A stretch of DNA of 64,000 bases from Pseudomonas alloputida (lineage in GTDB: Bacteria > Pseudomonadota > Gammaproteobacteria > Pseudomonadales > Pseudomonadaceae), in contig NZ_CP128540.1 of assembly GCF_021283545.2 (NCBI RefSeq), positions 189,501 through 253,500 of the forward strand, given 5' to 3'. Positions 28,473 through 38,129 of this stretch are shown one piece after another; position 1 is the first letter of the stretch; the number at the start of each line of letters is the position of its first letter. The translations under genes and the position numbers were made by a program. Under the pieces are notes generated by a model. The model made no database searches and was not told where the DNA came from. It saw only the letters and a list, made by a program, of their open reading frames with translations.

Positions 28473-29732
28473 ATGAGCGCTGCAGCCCCCACCCCACCAA
28501 GCGTACTGATTGTCGAAGGCGATCCTTGGGTACGGGACATGCTCAGCGAGATGCTGCTCAGCGTGCGCTGTGACGCCCGCCTGCAGGTATGCGCGGACGG
28601 CTCGCAGGCGCTCAGTGCCTTGTCCAGCAAGCCTGACCTGATCATCGCCGCCCGTGAGCTGGCCGGTGTCGACGGCCTCGACCTGCTGCGCAAGGTGCGC
28701 GCCAAAGGGCCAGGGGTGCCGTTCATTCTCATGAGTAACCGCAATGACAGCGCCAGTGTGCGCGAAGCGCTGCCCCTGCACCCCACGGCGTACCTGAGCA
28801 AGCCGCTGAACCTGGATAACCTGCGCAAGCGCCTGCAAGAGTTGCTGCTGGCCGTTGGCGAGGAGATCGCCTGCCCGGTACCGGCGTTGCAGGCGGGGGC
28901 CACCCTGTCAGCCTACCTTGAGCAGCGTCGCGCTACCGCCGATGGTGGGCCGCTGCTGGCCGATGTGCAGGTTGCGATCAATCGAGCGCTGAACCCCCAG
29001 GGCCTGAACCTCAGGGTGCTCGAAGAGGAAGTGCGTAACGATCCGCAAGTTACGGCGGTGCTGATCGCTGCCGCCAATAGTGCGGCATTGCACCGTGAAG
29101 CCCCGGTGCAGACGTTGCTGCAGGCCCTGAACAAGCTTGGCAGTACCCAAAGCATGAACCTGATCCTGGGCATGACCCTCAAGCGCAGCGCACGCCTCAG
29201 TGACCCGCTGTTGGCGGAGCACGCGACCCGTTACTGGGACCTGTCACTGCACACTGCCGAATATGGCCGCACCTTGGCGCGCATGCTCGAACTGGACGAG
29301 GGGCGTTGTTATTGCGCGGGCTTGCTGCATTGCCTGGGCGACCTGGCGGTGTTGCGCTGCCTGCAAGAGTGGCGGTTGGCCGGGGGGGATCTGGACGAGC
29401 GCAATGTGCAGCAATCGCTGGAAGAATTTGCTGCGGCATTCGGCTCGGCGTTGCGTACTCGCTGGCGTTTGCCGCTGGCACTGCGCGAGCTGATCGCTGC
29501 GATCTACCAGTTGGGTGGTGGCGTTTACTCGCTGGAGATCCTGGCCATGAACCTGGCTGGGCAGTTGTCGCGGCTGCCGGCTGGGCAGGGGCTGGAGAAG
29601 GTGGCCAGCGGCAAGACGGCGCGCCTGCTCAAGCTTGGCCTGCCGGAGCTGAGGCGGTTGCGCAAGGTGGAGAATCCGGAAGTAAAGCCGCAGGAAGAAC
29701 CGCCGGTGGCTGGGGCCGAGGTTTCCAACTGA
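28473..29732 (+). CDS. receiver-like plus HDOD-domain protein
   Basis: 419 residues. The N-terminal 120 residues have the receiver fold (VLIVEGDPWVRDMLSEML, and the late Lys in YLSKPLNLDNL), but the strand that should end in the phosphate-accepting Asp reads DLIIAARELAG, so that Asp is missing. The middle part (about 160-360) is an HDOD domain (LNKLGSTQSMNLILGMTL, AGLLHCLGDLAVL). HDOD proteins act in bacterial signalling, often with c-di-GMP systems; two such genes follow. AGGAG lies 9 bases before ATG 28473; a TTG two codons earlier is possible. Confidence 0.8.
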   Translation: MSAAAPTPPSVLIVEGDPWVRDMLSEMLLSVRCDARLQVCADGSQALSALSSKPDLIIAARELAGVDGLDLLRKVRAKGPGVPFILMSNRNDSASVREALPLHPTAYLSKPLNLDNLRKRLQELLLAVGEEIACPVPALQAGATLSAYLEQRRATADGGPLLADVQVAINRALNPQGLNLRVLEEEVRNDPQVTAVLIAAANSAALHREAPVQTLLQALNKLGSTQSMNLILGMTLKRSARLSDPLLAEHATRYWDLSLHTAEYGRTLARMLELDEGRCYCAGLLHCLGDLAVLRCLQEWRLAGGDLDERNVQQSLEEFAAAFGSALRTRWRLPLALRELIAAIYQLGGGVYSLEILAMNLAGQLSRLPAGQGLEKVASGKTARLLKLGLPELRRLRKVENPEVKPQEEPPVAGAEVSN

Positions 29733-29755
29733 GATTCGGGGGCCGCATTGCGGTC

Positions 29756-29783
29756 CTTCGCGGGCTTGCCCGCTCCCACAGGC
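29756..29783. repeat. REP element between convergent genes
   Basis: The palindrome GCGGGCTTGCCCGC with flanking CCTTC and TCCCACAGG is a typical Pseudomonas REP, between the HDOD gene and the diguanylate cyclase gene. Confidence 0.75.
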
Positions 29784-29822
29784 CCTCGAATACCGGCCAA
29801 AGCCAGTGCCCGTGCCGCCTGA

Positions 29823-30809
29823 TCAGCCGCGGACTATCTGGTTCTTGCCCTGCCGCTTGGCCTGGTACATTGCCGCATCGGCCCGCGCATACAGGCTGTC
29901 CAGCGCCACATCCTCATCGGTCAGCCCGGTCAACCCCTGGCTCACCGTCACCCCGTACGTCTGCTGGCCATGGCTGAAGCTCAAGTGCTGTATCTGCCGT
30001 TGCAAGCGCTCGGCAATCTGCTCCGCGATTTGGGCGGTACAGCCGGGAAACACCGCCGCAAATTCTTCGCCGCCAATGCGTCCGAACAGGTCGCCCCGGC
30101 GTAGCACGGCCTTGCCGCTGTCGGCGATGTGTTGCAGCACCTGGTCGCCTTCCTGGTGGCCATAGCTGTCATTGATGCGTTTGAAGTCGTCGATATCCAG
30201 CAGCAGGAAAGCCAGCGGTGTACCGTCCTCGCGTGCACTGTCGAAGGCTTGCTGAGCACATTCGAAAAAGTGCCTGCGGTTACTGCTCTGGGTCAGCACG
30301 TCGGTGGTGGCCAGGCGCTGCAGTTCGCCTTCAAGCTGCTTCTTCTCGGTGATGTCTTCGGCGATACCGACAATGATTACCCGGTCGCTATCGTGCTGCT
30401 GGTTGATGTAGCACTTGTCGCTCAGCCAGCGCAGTTGCCCGTCGGCATTGAGGATGCGGTACTCGCGGTCTTCCACCGCGCCCTTGAGCAGTACCTGGGC
30501 CAGGCTACGTTCGGCGAACTCGAGGTCGTCGGGGTAGATGCTGTCACGCCATTCGTTGTAGTCAGCCAGCACCAGGCTGACCGGGCGGCCGAAGATGCGC
30601 TCGTAGGCTGGGCTCACGTACAGCACCTGACGGGTTTCCCAGTCGAAGGCCCAGAGCACTGCGTTGACGCTGTCGAGCAACGAGCTGAACAGCTGATCAC
30701 GCTCACTCAGGCGGGCAACCTCTCCTTGGGCGTGGAGTAACGCCAGTAAAGTCTGGGCGGCTTCGGGAGGAGGGGTGCCGGGGAAAATCGTTGGAATGTT
30801 CTTGGCCAT
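29823..30809 (-). CDS. PAS-GGDEF diguanylate cyclase
   Basis: 328 residues. A PAS/PAC sensor region (about residues 40-160, VNAVLWAFDWETRQVLYVSP) is followed by a GGDEF domain with an intact GRIGGEEF active-site loop. An inhibitory RxxD site (RRGD) lies five residues before it, so it should make c-di-GMP with product feedback. No membrane helix is seen. ATG 30809 is the first Met consistent with the protein; no strong ribosome site precedes it, so the start is less sure. Confidence 0.88.
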   Translation of the reverse strand: MAKNIPTIFPGTPPPEAAQTLLALLHAQGEVARLSERDQLFSSLLDSVNAVLWAFDWETRQVLYVSPAYERIFGRPVSLVLADYNEWRDSIYPDDLEFAERSLAQVLLKGAVEDREYRILNADGQLRWLSDKCYINQQHDSDRVIIVGIAEDITEKKQLEGELQRLATTDVLTQSSNRRHFFECAQQAFDSAREDGTPLAFLLLDIDDFKRINDSYGHQEGDQVLQHIADSGKAVLRRGDLFGRIGGEEFAAVFPGCTAQIAEQIAERLQRQIQHLSFSHGQQTYGVTVSQGLTGLTDEDVALDSLYARADAAMYQAKRQGKNQIVRG

Positions 30810-30950
30810 GTGCACGGAGCAGGTCTCAACGTGAAAGCGTGCGGCCAGCATCCGGCCCGCCACGCAGGCGATATTCCGGATTCGAGTGGAGAGGTGGGGG
30901 CGAAGTTCCGAATGGCACGCCCCGCTGGGGGGCGTGCCGATCAACGGCGG

Positions 30951-32135
30951 TCAGGCGCCGGTCGGGCGCAGCGAGTAAGTCTTGAGTTGTGCTGCGAAGT
31001 CGCGCAGTGCCTGGATGCCGCTGGTTTCGGCCTCATGTACCCAGTCTTTCATGGCTGCCAGCATGTCGTGGCCGTTGGCACTGGTGCGCGCCCAGATCTG
31101 CTGCAGGGCCAGGCGCTTTTCGTAGATGGTTTTCAGTGCCTGGCTGTGCGCGAGCATGGACTCGATGCGCACGTGGTGGCGGTCTTCCAGCAGGCTGGTT
31201 TCGCGCGAGAGCAGCCGTTTGGCACGGCGGAAGCGGTGGCGCACCGAGGCGTCGACACGGGCCAGTTCCTGTTTCACCAGCGGGCCGATCACCAGCTTGC
31301 GGTACTGGGCCATGATCTGGAAGCGGTTGTTGAGGATGGCCATGGCGGTGTCCATGTCCAGGCTGGCCTTGCCGGCCACCCGGTGGGCGATGGGCGCCAC
31401 GCGCTGCACCTTGGCCAGACGCAGCAGGCAGAACAGGCGGATCCACGCCCAGCCCATGTCGAACTCCCAGCGTTTGACCGAGAGCTTGGCCGAGTTGGGG
31501 TAGGTGTGGTGGTTGTTGTGCAGTTCTTCACCGCCGATGACGATGCCCCAGGGCACTAGGTTGGTGGCGGCGTCGCGGCATTCGAAGTTGCGATAGCCCA
31601 GGGCATGGCCCAGGCCGTTGACCACACCGGCGGCCCAGAACGGAATCCACATCATCTGCACCGCCCATATGGTGATGCCTATGGTGCCAAACAGCAGCAG
31701 GTCGATTACCGCCATCAGTGCGATACCGCCCAGTTTGTAACGCGAGTACAGGTTGCGCTCGATCCAGTCATCCGGGCAATTCTTGCCATAGATGCGCAGG
31801 GTTTCGGGGTTGCGCGCCTCTTCACGGTACAGCTCGGCACCCTTGCGCAGCACTGTGCCCAGGCCCTTGTACACCGGGCTGTGCGGGTCGTCGGGGGTTT
31901 CGCACTTGGCGTGGTGCTTGCGGTGGACGGCGGTCCACTCGCGGGTGTTCTGCGCCGTGGTCAGCCACAGCCAGAAGCGGAAGAAGTGCTTGAGCGCGCC
32001 ATTGAGCTCCAGGGCCCGGTGCGCGGAGTAGCGATGCAGGTAGACCGTGACGCTGACAATGGTCACGTGGGTCATCAACAGAGTGATGCCGACCAGTTGC
32101 CAGGCCGACAGGTCGAGCAGGCCGTTATACCACAT
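30951..32135 (-). CDS. desA: membrane acyl-CoA/acyl-lipid delta-9 desaturase
   Basis: 394 residues with four hydrophobic helices and the three histidine boxes of di-iron membrane desaturases: HRYSAH, HRKHH and HNNHH. It introduces a cis double bond in membrane fatty acids, adjusting fluidity. After the catalytic core (to about residue 265) comes an unusual helical tail of about 120 residues rich in Arg and Lys, which is also known in some Pseudomonas desaturases. It is divergent from the next gene, 146 bases away. Confidence 0.88.
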   Translation of the reverse strand: MWYNGLLDLSAWQLVGITLLMTHVTIVSVTVYLHRYSAHRALELNGALKHFFRFWLWLTTAQNTREWTAVHRKHHAKCETPDDPHSPVYKGLGTVLRKGAELYREEARNPETLRIYGKNCPDDWIERNLYSRYKLGGIALMAVIDLLLFGTIGITIWAVQMMWIPFWAAGVVNGLGHALGYRNFECRDAATNLVPWGIVIGGEELHNNHHTYPNSAKLSVKRWEFDMGWAWIRLFCLLRLAKVQRVAPIAHRVAGKASLDMDTAMAILNNRFQIMAQYRKLVIGPLVKQELARVDASVRHRFRRAKRLLSRETSLLEDRHHVRIESMLAHSQALKTIYEKRLALQQIWARTSANGHDMLAAMKDWVHEAETSGIQALRDFAAQLKTYSLRPTGA

Positions 32136-32281
32136 AGGTGCAAATACCCTCGAAATGCAGGGGGAAGGGCTGATTATCCCTTGGCGGGGAAATAAAACCA
32201 GTCAACCGTTGAGATAGGAGGTCACGACATGTTTCAGCCTTTATAATGCCCACTCCTTTTTGATGGCCTTTCCCACCCGAC

Positions 32282-34177
32282 ATGTCTGTTTCCGTTCGCG
32301 ACGCCTTGCGCATGGCTGCGCTGTATGTGGTGCTCTCGATCCTCTGGCTTGCGCTGGCGGAGGTGATGCTGCACAGCATGACTGACGATCCCTTGGCACT
32401 GACCGTGGGGCGGCAGATCAACGTGGTGGTCTGGGTGCTGCTCAGTGCCTTGCTGATCTATGTGTCGCGCGTGCGCCTGCTCAATTTCATCGGCCATGGC
32501 GCGCGTTTGCGTTGTGAAGACCGTGAACGGCTGCGCATGGCTGCCGCAGTGTTCGACAGTACCCTCGAAGGTGTGCTGGTGACCGACCGCCAAGGCCTGA
32601 TCGTGCACGTCAATCGTGCCTTCATGCGCATCACCGGCTACCAGCAGGATGAGGTTATCGGCCAGCGCCCGAGCAAGTTCAAGTCGGGCCACCATGGCCT
32701 GGCCTTCTACCAGGAGGTTTTCGCCACCCTGGCCGAGAAGGGCGAGTGGAGTGGTGAAATCTGGAACCGGCGCAAAAGCGGGGAAATCTACCCGCAGTGG
32801 CAGACCATTTGCGCCATTCGTGATGACGAGGGTGAGCTCAGCCATTACGTGGCGGTGTTCAGTGACATCAGCGCCATCAAGCATTCGGAGCAGGAGCTTG
32901 CCTACCTGGCCCACCACGACCCGCTGACTGGCCTGCCCAACCGCCTGCTGTTTACCGACCGGCTGGAGCAGGCATTGGCGGCGGCGCAGGCCAACAAGCG
33001 CGGTTGCGCCTTGTTGCTGCTGGACCTGGATCACTTCCAGAGCATAAACGACGGCCTGGGCCATACCATTGGCGACCAGTTGCTGAAGCTGGTGGGCGAG
33101 CGTCTGGGGGAGGTGTTGGGTAACGGTGTGACCCTGGCGCGCCTGGGCGGCGACGAATTCGGCGTGCTGGTCGAGAACTGCCAGCAGGTCGGCCAGGCGG
33201 GCAAGCTGGCGCAGTGCATCATCGAGCGTATGCGTGAGCCGTTTCAGTTCGACGGCAATCGTCTGTTCATCAGCGCCAGCGTCGGAATCAGCCTTTACCC
33301 CAGCGATGCCTTGGGTGCCGAGCAGTTGCTGCGCAATGCCGACTCGGCGTTGTACAAGGCCAAAAGCAACGGGCGGGCCTGCTATGCGCTGTACACCGAA
33401 GAGCTGACCGCCCACGCCCAGCATCGGGTCGAGACCGCCGCTGAATTGCGTCGGGCCCTGGAGCAGGATGAACTGCGGGTGTACTTCCAGCCGGTACACG
33501 ACCTGGCGTCAGGCCGACAGGTCGGGGTCGAGACGCTGGTGCGCTGGCAGCACCCCAGGCGCGGTCTGGTACCGCCGGGTGAGTTCATCCCGATTGCCGA
33601 ACGCACCGGCCTGATTGCCGAGATCGATACCTGGGTGCTGCGCCAGGCCTGCCGGCAAATGGTGCAGTGGCAGGCTCAAGGCCGGCAGCTGGCATTCGTG
33701 GGGGTGAACATCTCCAGTCGCCTGTTTGGCCAGCATGAGCTGTATCGGCAGGTAGCCGAAGTGCTGCACGACACCGGCCTCGCCCCGGCCTTGCTGGAGC
33801 TGGAAGTGACCGAAAGCGCGGTGATGGAAGACCCTGAGGTGGCGCTGGAGCAACTGCACCGCTTGCGCGAACTGGGGGTGACCCTGGCCATCGACGACTT
33901 TGGCACCGGGTATTCGTCACTGCTGCGGCTCAAGCGTTTGCCGGTGCAGAAGCTGAAAATCGACCAAGGGTTTGTGGCTGGGTTGCCAGTGGATGAAGAC
34001 GACATCGCCATTGTGCGGGTGATCATCGCCTTGGCCCGTAGCATGGGGATGCAGGTGCATGCCGAGGGCATCGAGCAGGCGGAACAGGCCAGCTTCCTGC
34101 TGCAGGAGGAGTGCCAGTTGGGGCAGGGGTACTGGTTCGGGCGGCCAGTGCCGGCTGAGGATCTTCGCTGGGATTGA
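32282..34177 (+). CDS. PAS-GGDEF-EAL c-di-GMP signalling protein
   Basis: 631 residues. Two N-terminal membrane helices (about 10-30 and 42-60) are followed by a PAS domain ([19 protein letters not shown]), a GGDEF domain with intact RLGGDEF but no RxxD inhibitory site, and an EAL domain. The signature reads ETL instead of EAL, but the metal and catalytic residues in [25 protein letters not shown] and AEGIE are kept. It could therefore still hydrolyse c-di-GMP. It is a membrane-bound, possibly bifunctional enzyme. Confidence 0.9.
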   Translation: MSVSVRDALRMAALYVVLSILWLALAEVMLHSMTDDPLALTVGRQINVVVWVLLSALLIYVSRVRLLNFIGHGARLRCEDRERLRMAAAVFDSTLEGVLVTDRQGLIVHVNRAFMRITGYQQDEVIGQRPSKFKSGHHGLAFYQEVFATLAEKGEWSGEIWNRRKSGEIYPQWQTICAIRDDEGELSHYVAVFSDISAIKHSEQELAYLAHHDPLTGLPNRLLFTDRLEQALAAAQANKRGCALLLLDLDHFQSINDGLGHTIGDQLLKLVGERLGEVLGNGVTLARLGGDEFGVLVENCQQVGQAGKLAQCIIERMREPFQFDGNRLFISASVGISLYPSDALGAEQLLRNADSALYKAKSNGRACYALYTEELTAHAQHRVETAAELRRALEQDELRVYFQPVHDLASGRQVGVETLVRWQHPRRGLVPPGEFIPIAERTGLIAEIDTWVLRQACRQMVQWQAQGRQLAFVGVNISSRLFGQHELYRQVAEVLHDTGLAPALLELEVTESAVMEDPEVALEQLHRLRELGVTLAIDDFGTGYSSLLRLKRLPVQKLKIDQGFVAGLPVDEDDIAIVRVIIALARSMGMQVHAEGIEQAEQASFLLQEECQLGQGYWFGRPVPAEDLRWD

Positions 34178-34181
34178 GACC

Positions 34182-34198
34182 GGGCTGCAAAGCAGCCC
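34182..34198. terminator. hairpin between convergent genes
   Basis: GGGCTGC and GCAGCCC pair around AAA, five bases after the GGDEF-EAL stop and close to the end of metI. No T-run. Confidence 0.5.
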
Positions 34199-34205
34199 TC
34201 AGATT

Positions 34206-34850
34206 TCAACGCTTGTTCAAACCCTTCGCCAGGCGGTCCCCGCCCAGCTGGATCAACGCCACTAACGCTACCAGCATGGCGATCACGGTCAGCATGATCT
34301 GGCTGTCGAAACGCTGGTAGCCATACCGATAGGCGATATCCCCCAGCCCGCCGGCACCAATCGCCCCGGCCATCGCCGACGAGTTGATCAAGGTCACCAA
34401 GGTAATGGTGAAGCCCCCGACGATCCCCGGCAGCGCCTCGGGCAACAGTACATGCCAGACGATGTGCCAGCGCCGGCAGCCCATGGCCTGTGCGGCTTCC
34501 ACCAGACCATGGTCGACCTCACGCAGGCTGACCTCGGCAATCCGCGCAAAGAACGGTGTGGCGGCAATGGTCAGTGGCACCACTGCCGCCCACACACCAT
34601 AAGTGGTACCCACCACCAGGCGGGTGAATGGAATCAGCGCCACCATCAGGATCAGAAAGGGAATCGAGCGGAACAGGTTGACGAAGGCGCCCAGCACCCG
34701 GTTCAGCAGCCGCGCCTCGAAGATCCCGCCCTTGTCGCTGGTCACCAGCAGCACCGCCATGGGTACACCCACCAGCAGGGCGATCAGTGACGAAACCCCA
34801 ACCATCAGCAGCGTATCAAGCAAGCCTTCCAGCAGGCGATCAATCCACAT
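34206..34850 (-). CDS. metI: methionine-type ABC transporter permease
   Basis: 214 residues with five membrane helices and the EAA-type loop ([27 protein letters not shown]) that meets the ATPase. It is the channel of a MetNIQ importer. It starts at ATG 34850, overlapping the metN stop. The set is linked to organosulfur monooxygenases, so the real cargo may be methionine, its sulfoxide or another organic sulfur compound. Confidence 0.9.
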   Translation of the reverse strand: MWIDRLLEGLLDTLLMVGVSSLIALLVGVPMAVLLVTSDKGGIFEARLLNRVLGAFVNLFRSIPFLILMVALIPFTRLVVGTTYGVWAAVVPLTIAATPFFARIAEVSLREVDHGLVEAAQAMGCRRWHIVWHVLLPEALPGIVGGFTITLVTLINSSAMAGAIGAGGLGDIAYRYGYQRFDSQIMLTVIAMLVALVALIQLGGDRLAKGLNKR

Positions 34851-35949
34851 GGCCCAATACCTCCACGTCCTCGGCCCAACGGCGGGCACGTTCCAGCAAT
34901 TGATGGGTGTCGTGCGGCGAGTGTTGCACCGAGAGGATGAGTTGCCCCAAGGCATGTTCGCCGATGGTTTCCACGCCGCCCTGCAGCAGACGCACACGCC
35001 CGCCCAGGTCGTTGAACAGGGCAGACAGCTCTGGCTCGCCGAGCACCGTCAGTTTCAGCACTACGGCGCTGTTGCCGCTCGCCGGGTGGGCCTGGAGGCT
35101 GGCTTGCAGTGCGGCGGGTAGCTTGGCCTGCAAAGGGGCGAGCAGGGTGCGGGTAACCTCGTGACGAGGTGAACCAAACACCCGCCAGACCTCGCCCTGC
35201 TCAACCACTGCGCCGCGTTCCAGCACCACTACCCGGTGGCAGATGTCGCGAATCACCGCCATTTCGTGGGTGATCAGCACGATGGTCAGCCCCAGGCGCT
35301 GGTTGATATCGCGCAGCAGTTCCAGGATCGAGGCGGTGGTTTCCGGGTCCAGCGCCGAGGTGGCCTCGTCGCACAGCAGGATCTCGGGGGTGTGCACCAG
35401 TGCCCGGGCAATGCCCACGCGCTGTTTCTGCCCGCCGGACAGTTGCGCCGGGTACACGTGATGTTTTTCCTGCAGGCCGACCAGTTCCAGCAACTCGCGC
35501 ACCTTGCGCTGGCGTTCGGCTTTTGCCACGCCGGCGACTTTCAACGGCAATTCGACGTTCTGCCACACGGTCTTGGCCGACATCAGGTTGAAGTGCTGGA
35601 AGATCATGCCGATGCGCCGGCGCAGGGCCACAAGCTGGTCCTCATTGAAAGGCGCGATATCCACCTGGTCGATCAATACGCGGCCCTGGCTGGGTTGCTC
35701 CAGGCGGTTGATGGTGCGCAGCAGTGATGACTTACCGGCGCCGCTGCGGCCGATGATGCCGAAGATCTCGCCATGGCGGATGTTCAGGTCGATGCCTTGC
35801 AACGCCGGTTGCGCCTGGCCGGGGTAGGTCTTGCCCAGGCCGATGAAGCGCACGTGGGCTTCATTGACGTCGGGGCGCAGGGCCTGTTCCCTGGCCATTG
35901 GCGGCAGTGCTTGGGGTGTAGGCGCCCTGAGCGCGCTGGCCTGGCTCAT
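34840..35949 (-). CDS. metN: methionine-type ABC transporter ATP-binding protein
   Basis: 369 residues. Walker [10 protein letters not shown], signature [15 protein letters not shown] and Walker [12 protein letters not shown] are intact. The C-terminal part (about 270-350) matches the NIL domain, through which MetN is inhibited by cytosolic methionine. The first 25 residues are a non-conserved Pro/Ala-rich leader. It lies between metQ and metI in one operon. Confidence 0.92.
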   Translation of the reverse strand: MSQASALRAPTPQALPPMAREQALRPDVNEAHVRFIGLGKTYPGQAQPALQGIDLNIRHGEIFGIIGRSGAGKSSLLRTINRLEQPSQGRVLIDQVDIAPFNEDQLVALRRRIGMIFQHFNLMSAKTVWQNVELPLKVAGVAKAERQRKVRELLELVGLQEKHHVYPAQLSGGQKQRVGIARALVHTPEILLCDEATSALDPETTASILELLRDINQRLGLTIVLITHEMAVIRDICHRVVVLERGAVVEQGEVWRVFGSPRHEVTRTLLAPLQAKLPAALQASLQAHPASGNSAVVLKLTVLGEPELSALFNDLGGRVRLLQGGVETIGEHALGQLILSVQHSPHDTHQLLERARRWAEDVEVLGHVD

Positions 35950-35950
35950 T

Positions 35951-36751
35951 TCAGCCTTCCCAGCCGGCTTGGTAGAGCTTGCCGTGAGCTTTGTTCAACG
36001 CAGCGCGCACCACTGGCGAATGCTGGTAGATGTCGACGAACTTGGCCAGGCGTGGATCGTCCTTGCTTTGCGGGCGAATGACGAACTGGATCACGTACTC
36101 CTTGTTTTCCAGTCCGTCGAACAGCAACGCCGAGGTAGCATCGAAGGTGTTGGCCAGGCGGATGTAGGCCGGGTAACCCTGCACCAGGTCGGCGTCGTCG
36201 TAGGCGCGTACCAGTTGCACCGCCTCGACCTGAAGGATCTTCAGCTTTTTAGGGTTGGCGAGGATGTCAGCCTCGGTGGCCTTGTAGCCCACGCCGGGCT
36301 TGAGGGTGATCAACCCGGCCTTGGCCAGCAGCAGCAGGCCACGGCCGCTGTTGATCGGGTCGTTGGCGATGGCCACGCTGGCGCCTTCAGGCAGCTCGGC
36401 AAAGCTTTTGTACTTTTTCGAGTACAGGCCAACGTTGTTGATGATGCCCGGGGCGTAAGGCACAAGGTTGAAGCCTGCAGCAGCCTTGGCGTTTTCCAGG
36501 AACGGGATGTGCTGGAAGTAGTTCACGTCGATGTCGCCGCTGTTGAGGCTGACATTGGGCGCAATCCAGTCGCTGAACTCGATCAGCTTCACTTCCAGGC
36601 CTTGCTTGTGGGCTTCTTCCACCGCGGCTTCCAGTGGAATGGCAAAGGCCGAGGTGGTACCGATCTTCAACGGCTCGGCAGCAAGGGCACCGGCGCACAG
36701 GCCGAGGATGATGGCAATGGCCGCGACGGGCCGGAACAGTTTCTCAAGCAT
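35951..36751 (-). CDS. metQ: methionine-type (NlpA/MetQ) substrate-binding protein
   Basis: 266 residues. A signal peptide ([17 protein letters not shown]) without a lipobox cysteine is followed by the NlpA/MetQ domain ([23 protein letters not shown]). It captures the substrate of the MetNI importer in the periplasm. Its start overlaps the end of the monooxygenase gene by 8 bases, so uptake and oxidation of the substrate are probably translated together. Confidence 0.9.
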   Translation of the reverse strand: MLEKLFRPVAAIAIILGLCAGALAAEPLKIGTTSAFAIPLEAAVEEAHKQGLEVKLIEFSDWIAPNVSLNSGDIDVNYFQHIPFLENAKAAAGFNLVPYAPGIINNVGLYSKKYKSFAELPEGASVAIANDPINSGRGLLLLAKAGLITLKPGVGYKATEADILANPKKLKILQVEAVQLVRAYDDADLVQGYPAYIRLANTFDATSALLFDGLENKEYVIQFVIRPQSKDDPRLAKFVDIYQHSPVVRAALNKAHGKLYQAGWEG

Positions 36752-38129
36752 GGTGCAGGGCTCCAGTCGGGGTAGGGGTAAAGCGGTAAGCCGAGCCAGG
36801 ATGGTCGGCGGGTAAGTGCGGGTGGTCGGCCTGGAACAGTTTTTCGCGCAGGGTGCCTTCGGTGTAGGCAGTCTTGTAGCGGCCACGCTGCTGAAGTTGC
36901 GGGATGACCAGCTCGATGAAGTCCTCGAAGCTCTCCGGGGTGACGGTGCGGGTCAGGTTGAAACCGTCCAGGCCGGTTTCATCGATCCACGCGATCAACT
37001 GCTCGGCCACCTGTTCAGGCGCGCCGACCAGGGTTACGTAGCGGCCGCCCAAGGCGTGCTGTTGCAACAGGCGCCGGCGGGTCCAGGCGTTGTCTTGCAA
37101 CTGGCGCGTGGCTGACTGGATGGCGTTGCCCTGGTTGAAGGCAATGGGTTGGTCCAGTTCATAGGCGGCGAAGTCGATGCCAGTGGACGCGGCGAAGTGC
37201 GCGACCCCCGCTTCGGCGCTGGCGTGGCGCAGGTACTCGGCATGTTTGGCCTGGGCCAGTTGCTCGGTGGCCGCAACGATCACCGTGATGCCCATGAACA
37301 CCTTGACCGCCTGCGGGTCGCGGCCGGCGGCCTGGGCGGCCGCGCGAACCTTGTCGACCTGGGCGCGGGTGGCTGCCTTGTCCTGGCCACTGATGAACAC
37401 GCATTCGGCATGGTTGCCGGCGAAGGCCAAGCCACGCGGCGAGCTGCCGGCCTGGAACAGCACCGGGGTGCGCTGCGGTGAGGGCTCGCACAGGTGGTAG
37501 CCTTCGACCTTGTAGAACTCGCCCTGGTGCTGAACCTTGCGCACCTTGTCGGGCGTGGCATAGACGCGATGCTCGCGGTCGGCGACCACTGCGTCATCGG
37601 CCCAGCTGCCTTCCAGCAGCTTGTACAACACCTGCAGGTATTCATCGGCCTGGTCGTAGCGGCGATCATGCTCCGGTTGCTGCGCCAGGCCCATGGCCCG
37701 GGCAGCGCTGTCGAGGTAGCCGGTGACAATGTTCCAGCCCACCCGGCCATTGCTCAGGTGGTCGAGTGTGGAAAGGCGCCGGGCGAACAGGTACGGCGCC
37801 TCGTAGGTGAGGTTGGCGGTAAGGCCGAAACCCAGGTGACGGGTGACCGCAGCCATGGCGGACACCAGCAGCAGCGGGTCGTTGACTGGCAGCTGGATCG
37901 CCTCCTTGAGGGTGACGTCCAGTGACTGGCCGTAGATGTCGTAGGTACCGACGATGTCGGCAATGAAAAGCCCGTCGAACAGACCGCGCTCCAGCAGGCG
38001 TGCCAGGTTGGTCCAGTAGTCCAGGGTCTTGTACTGGGTTGAAGTGTCCCGTGGGTGGGTCCACAGACCGTGGTTGATGTGCCCGATGCAGTTCATGTTG
38101 AAGGCATTGAGCAGAATCTGCTTGGCCAT
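36744..38129 (-). CDS. LLM-class FMNH2-dependent monooxygenase (DszA/NtaA/SnaA family)
   Basis: 461 residues. It is a bacterial-luciferase-fold monooxygenase: the start ILLNAFNMNCIGHINHGLW, the NGRVGWNIVTGYLDSAARAMG segment and PVLFQAGSSPRGLAFA are typical of DszA/NtaA enzymes. These use reduced flavin from a separate reductase to cleave C-S or C-N bonds, for example in sulfones. Placement between an ABC importer and SfnB oxidases points to an organosulfur substrate used under sulfate limitation. Reduced flavin might come from SsuE, encoded 19 kb away. Confidence 0.88.
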   Translation of the reverse strand: MAKQILLNAFNMNCIGHINHGLWTHPRDTSTQYKTLDYWTNLARLLERGLFDGLFIADIVGTYDIYGQSLDVTLKEAIQLPVNDPLLLVSAMAAVTRHLGFGLTANLTYEAPYLFARRLSTLDHLSNGRVGWNIVTGYLDSAARAMGLAQQPEHDRRYDQADEYLQVLYKLLEGSWADDAVVADREHRVYATPDKVRKVQHQGEFYKVEGYHLCEPSPQRTPVLFQAGSSPRGLAFAGNHAECVFISGQDKAATRAQVDKVRAAAQAAGRDPQAVKVFMGITVIVAATEQLAQAKHAEYLRHASAEAGVAHFAASTGIDFAAYELDQPIAFNQGNAIQSATRQLQDNAWTRRRLLQQHALGGRYVTLVGAPEQVAEQLIAWIDETGLDGFNLTRTVTPESFEDFIELVIPQLQQRGRYKTAYTEGTLREKLFQADHPHLPADHPGSAYRFTPTPTGALHHA

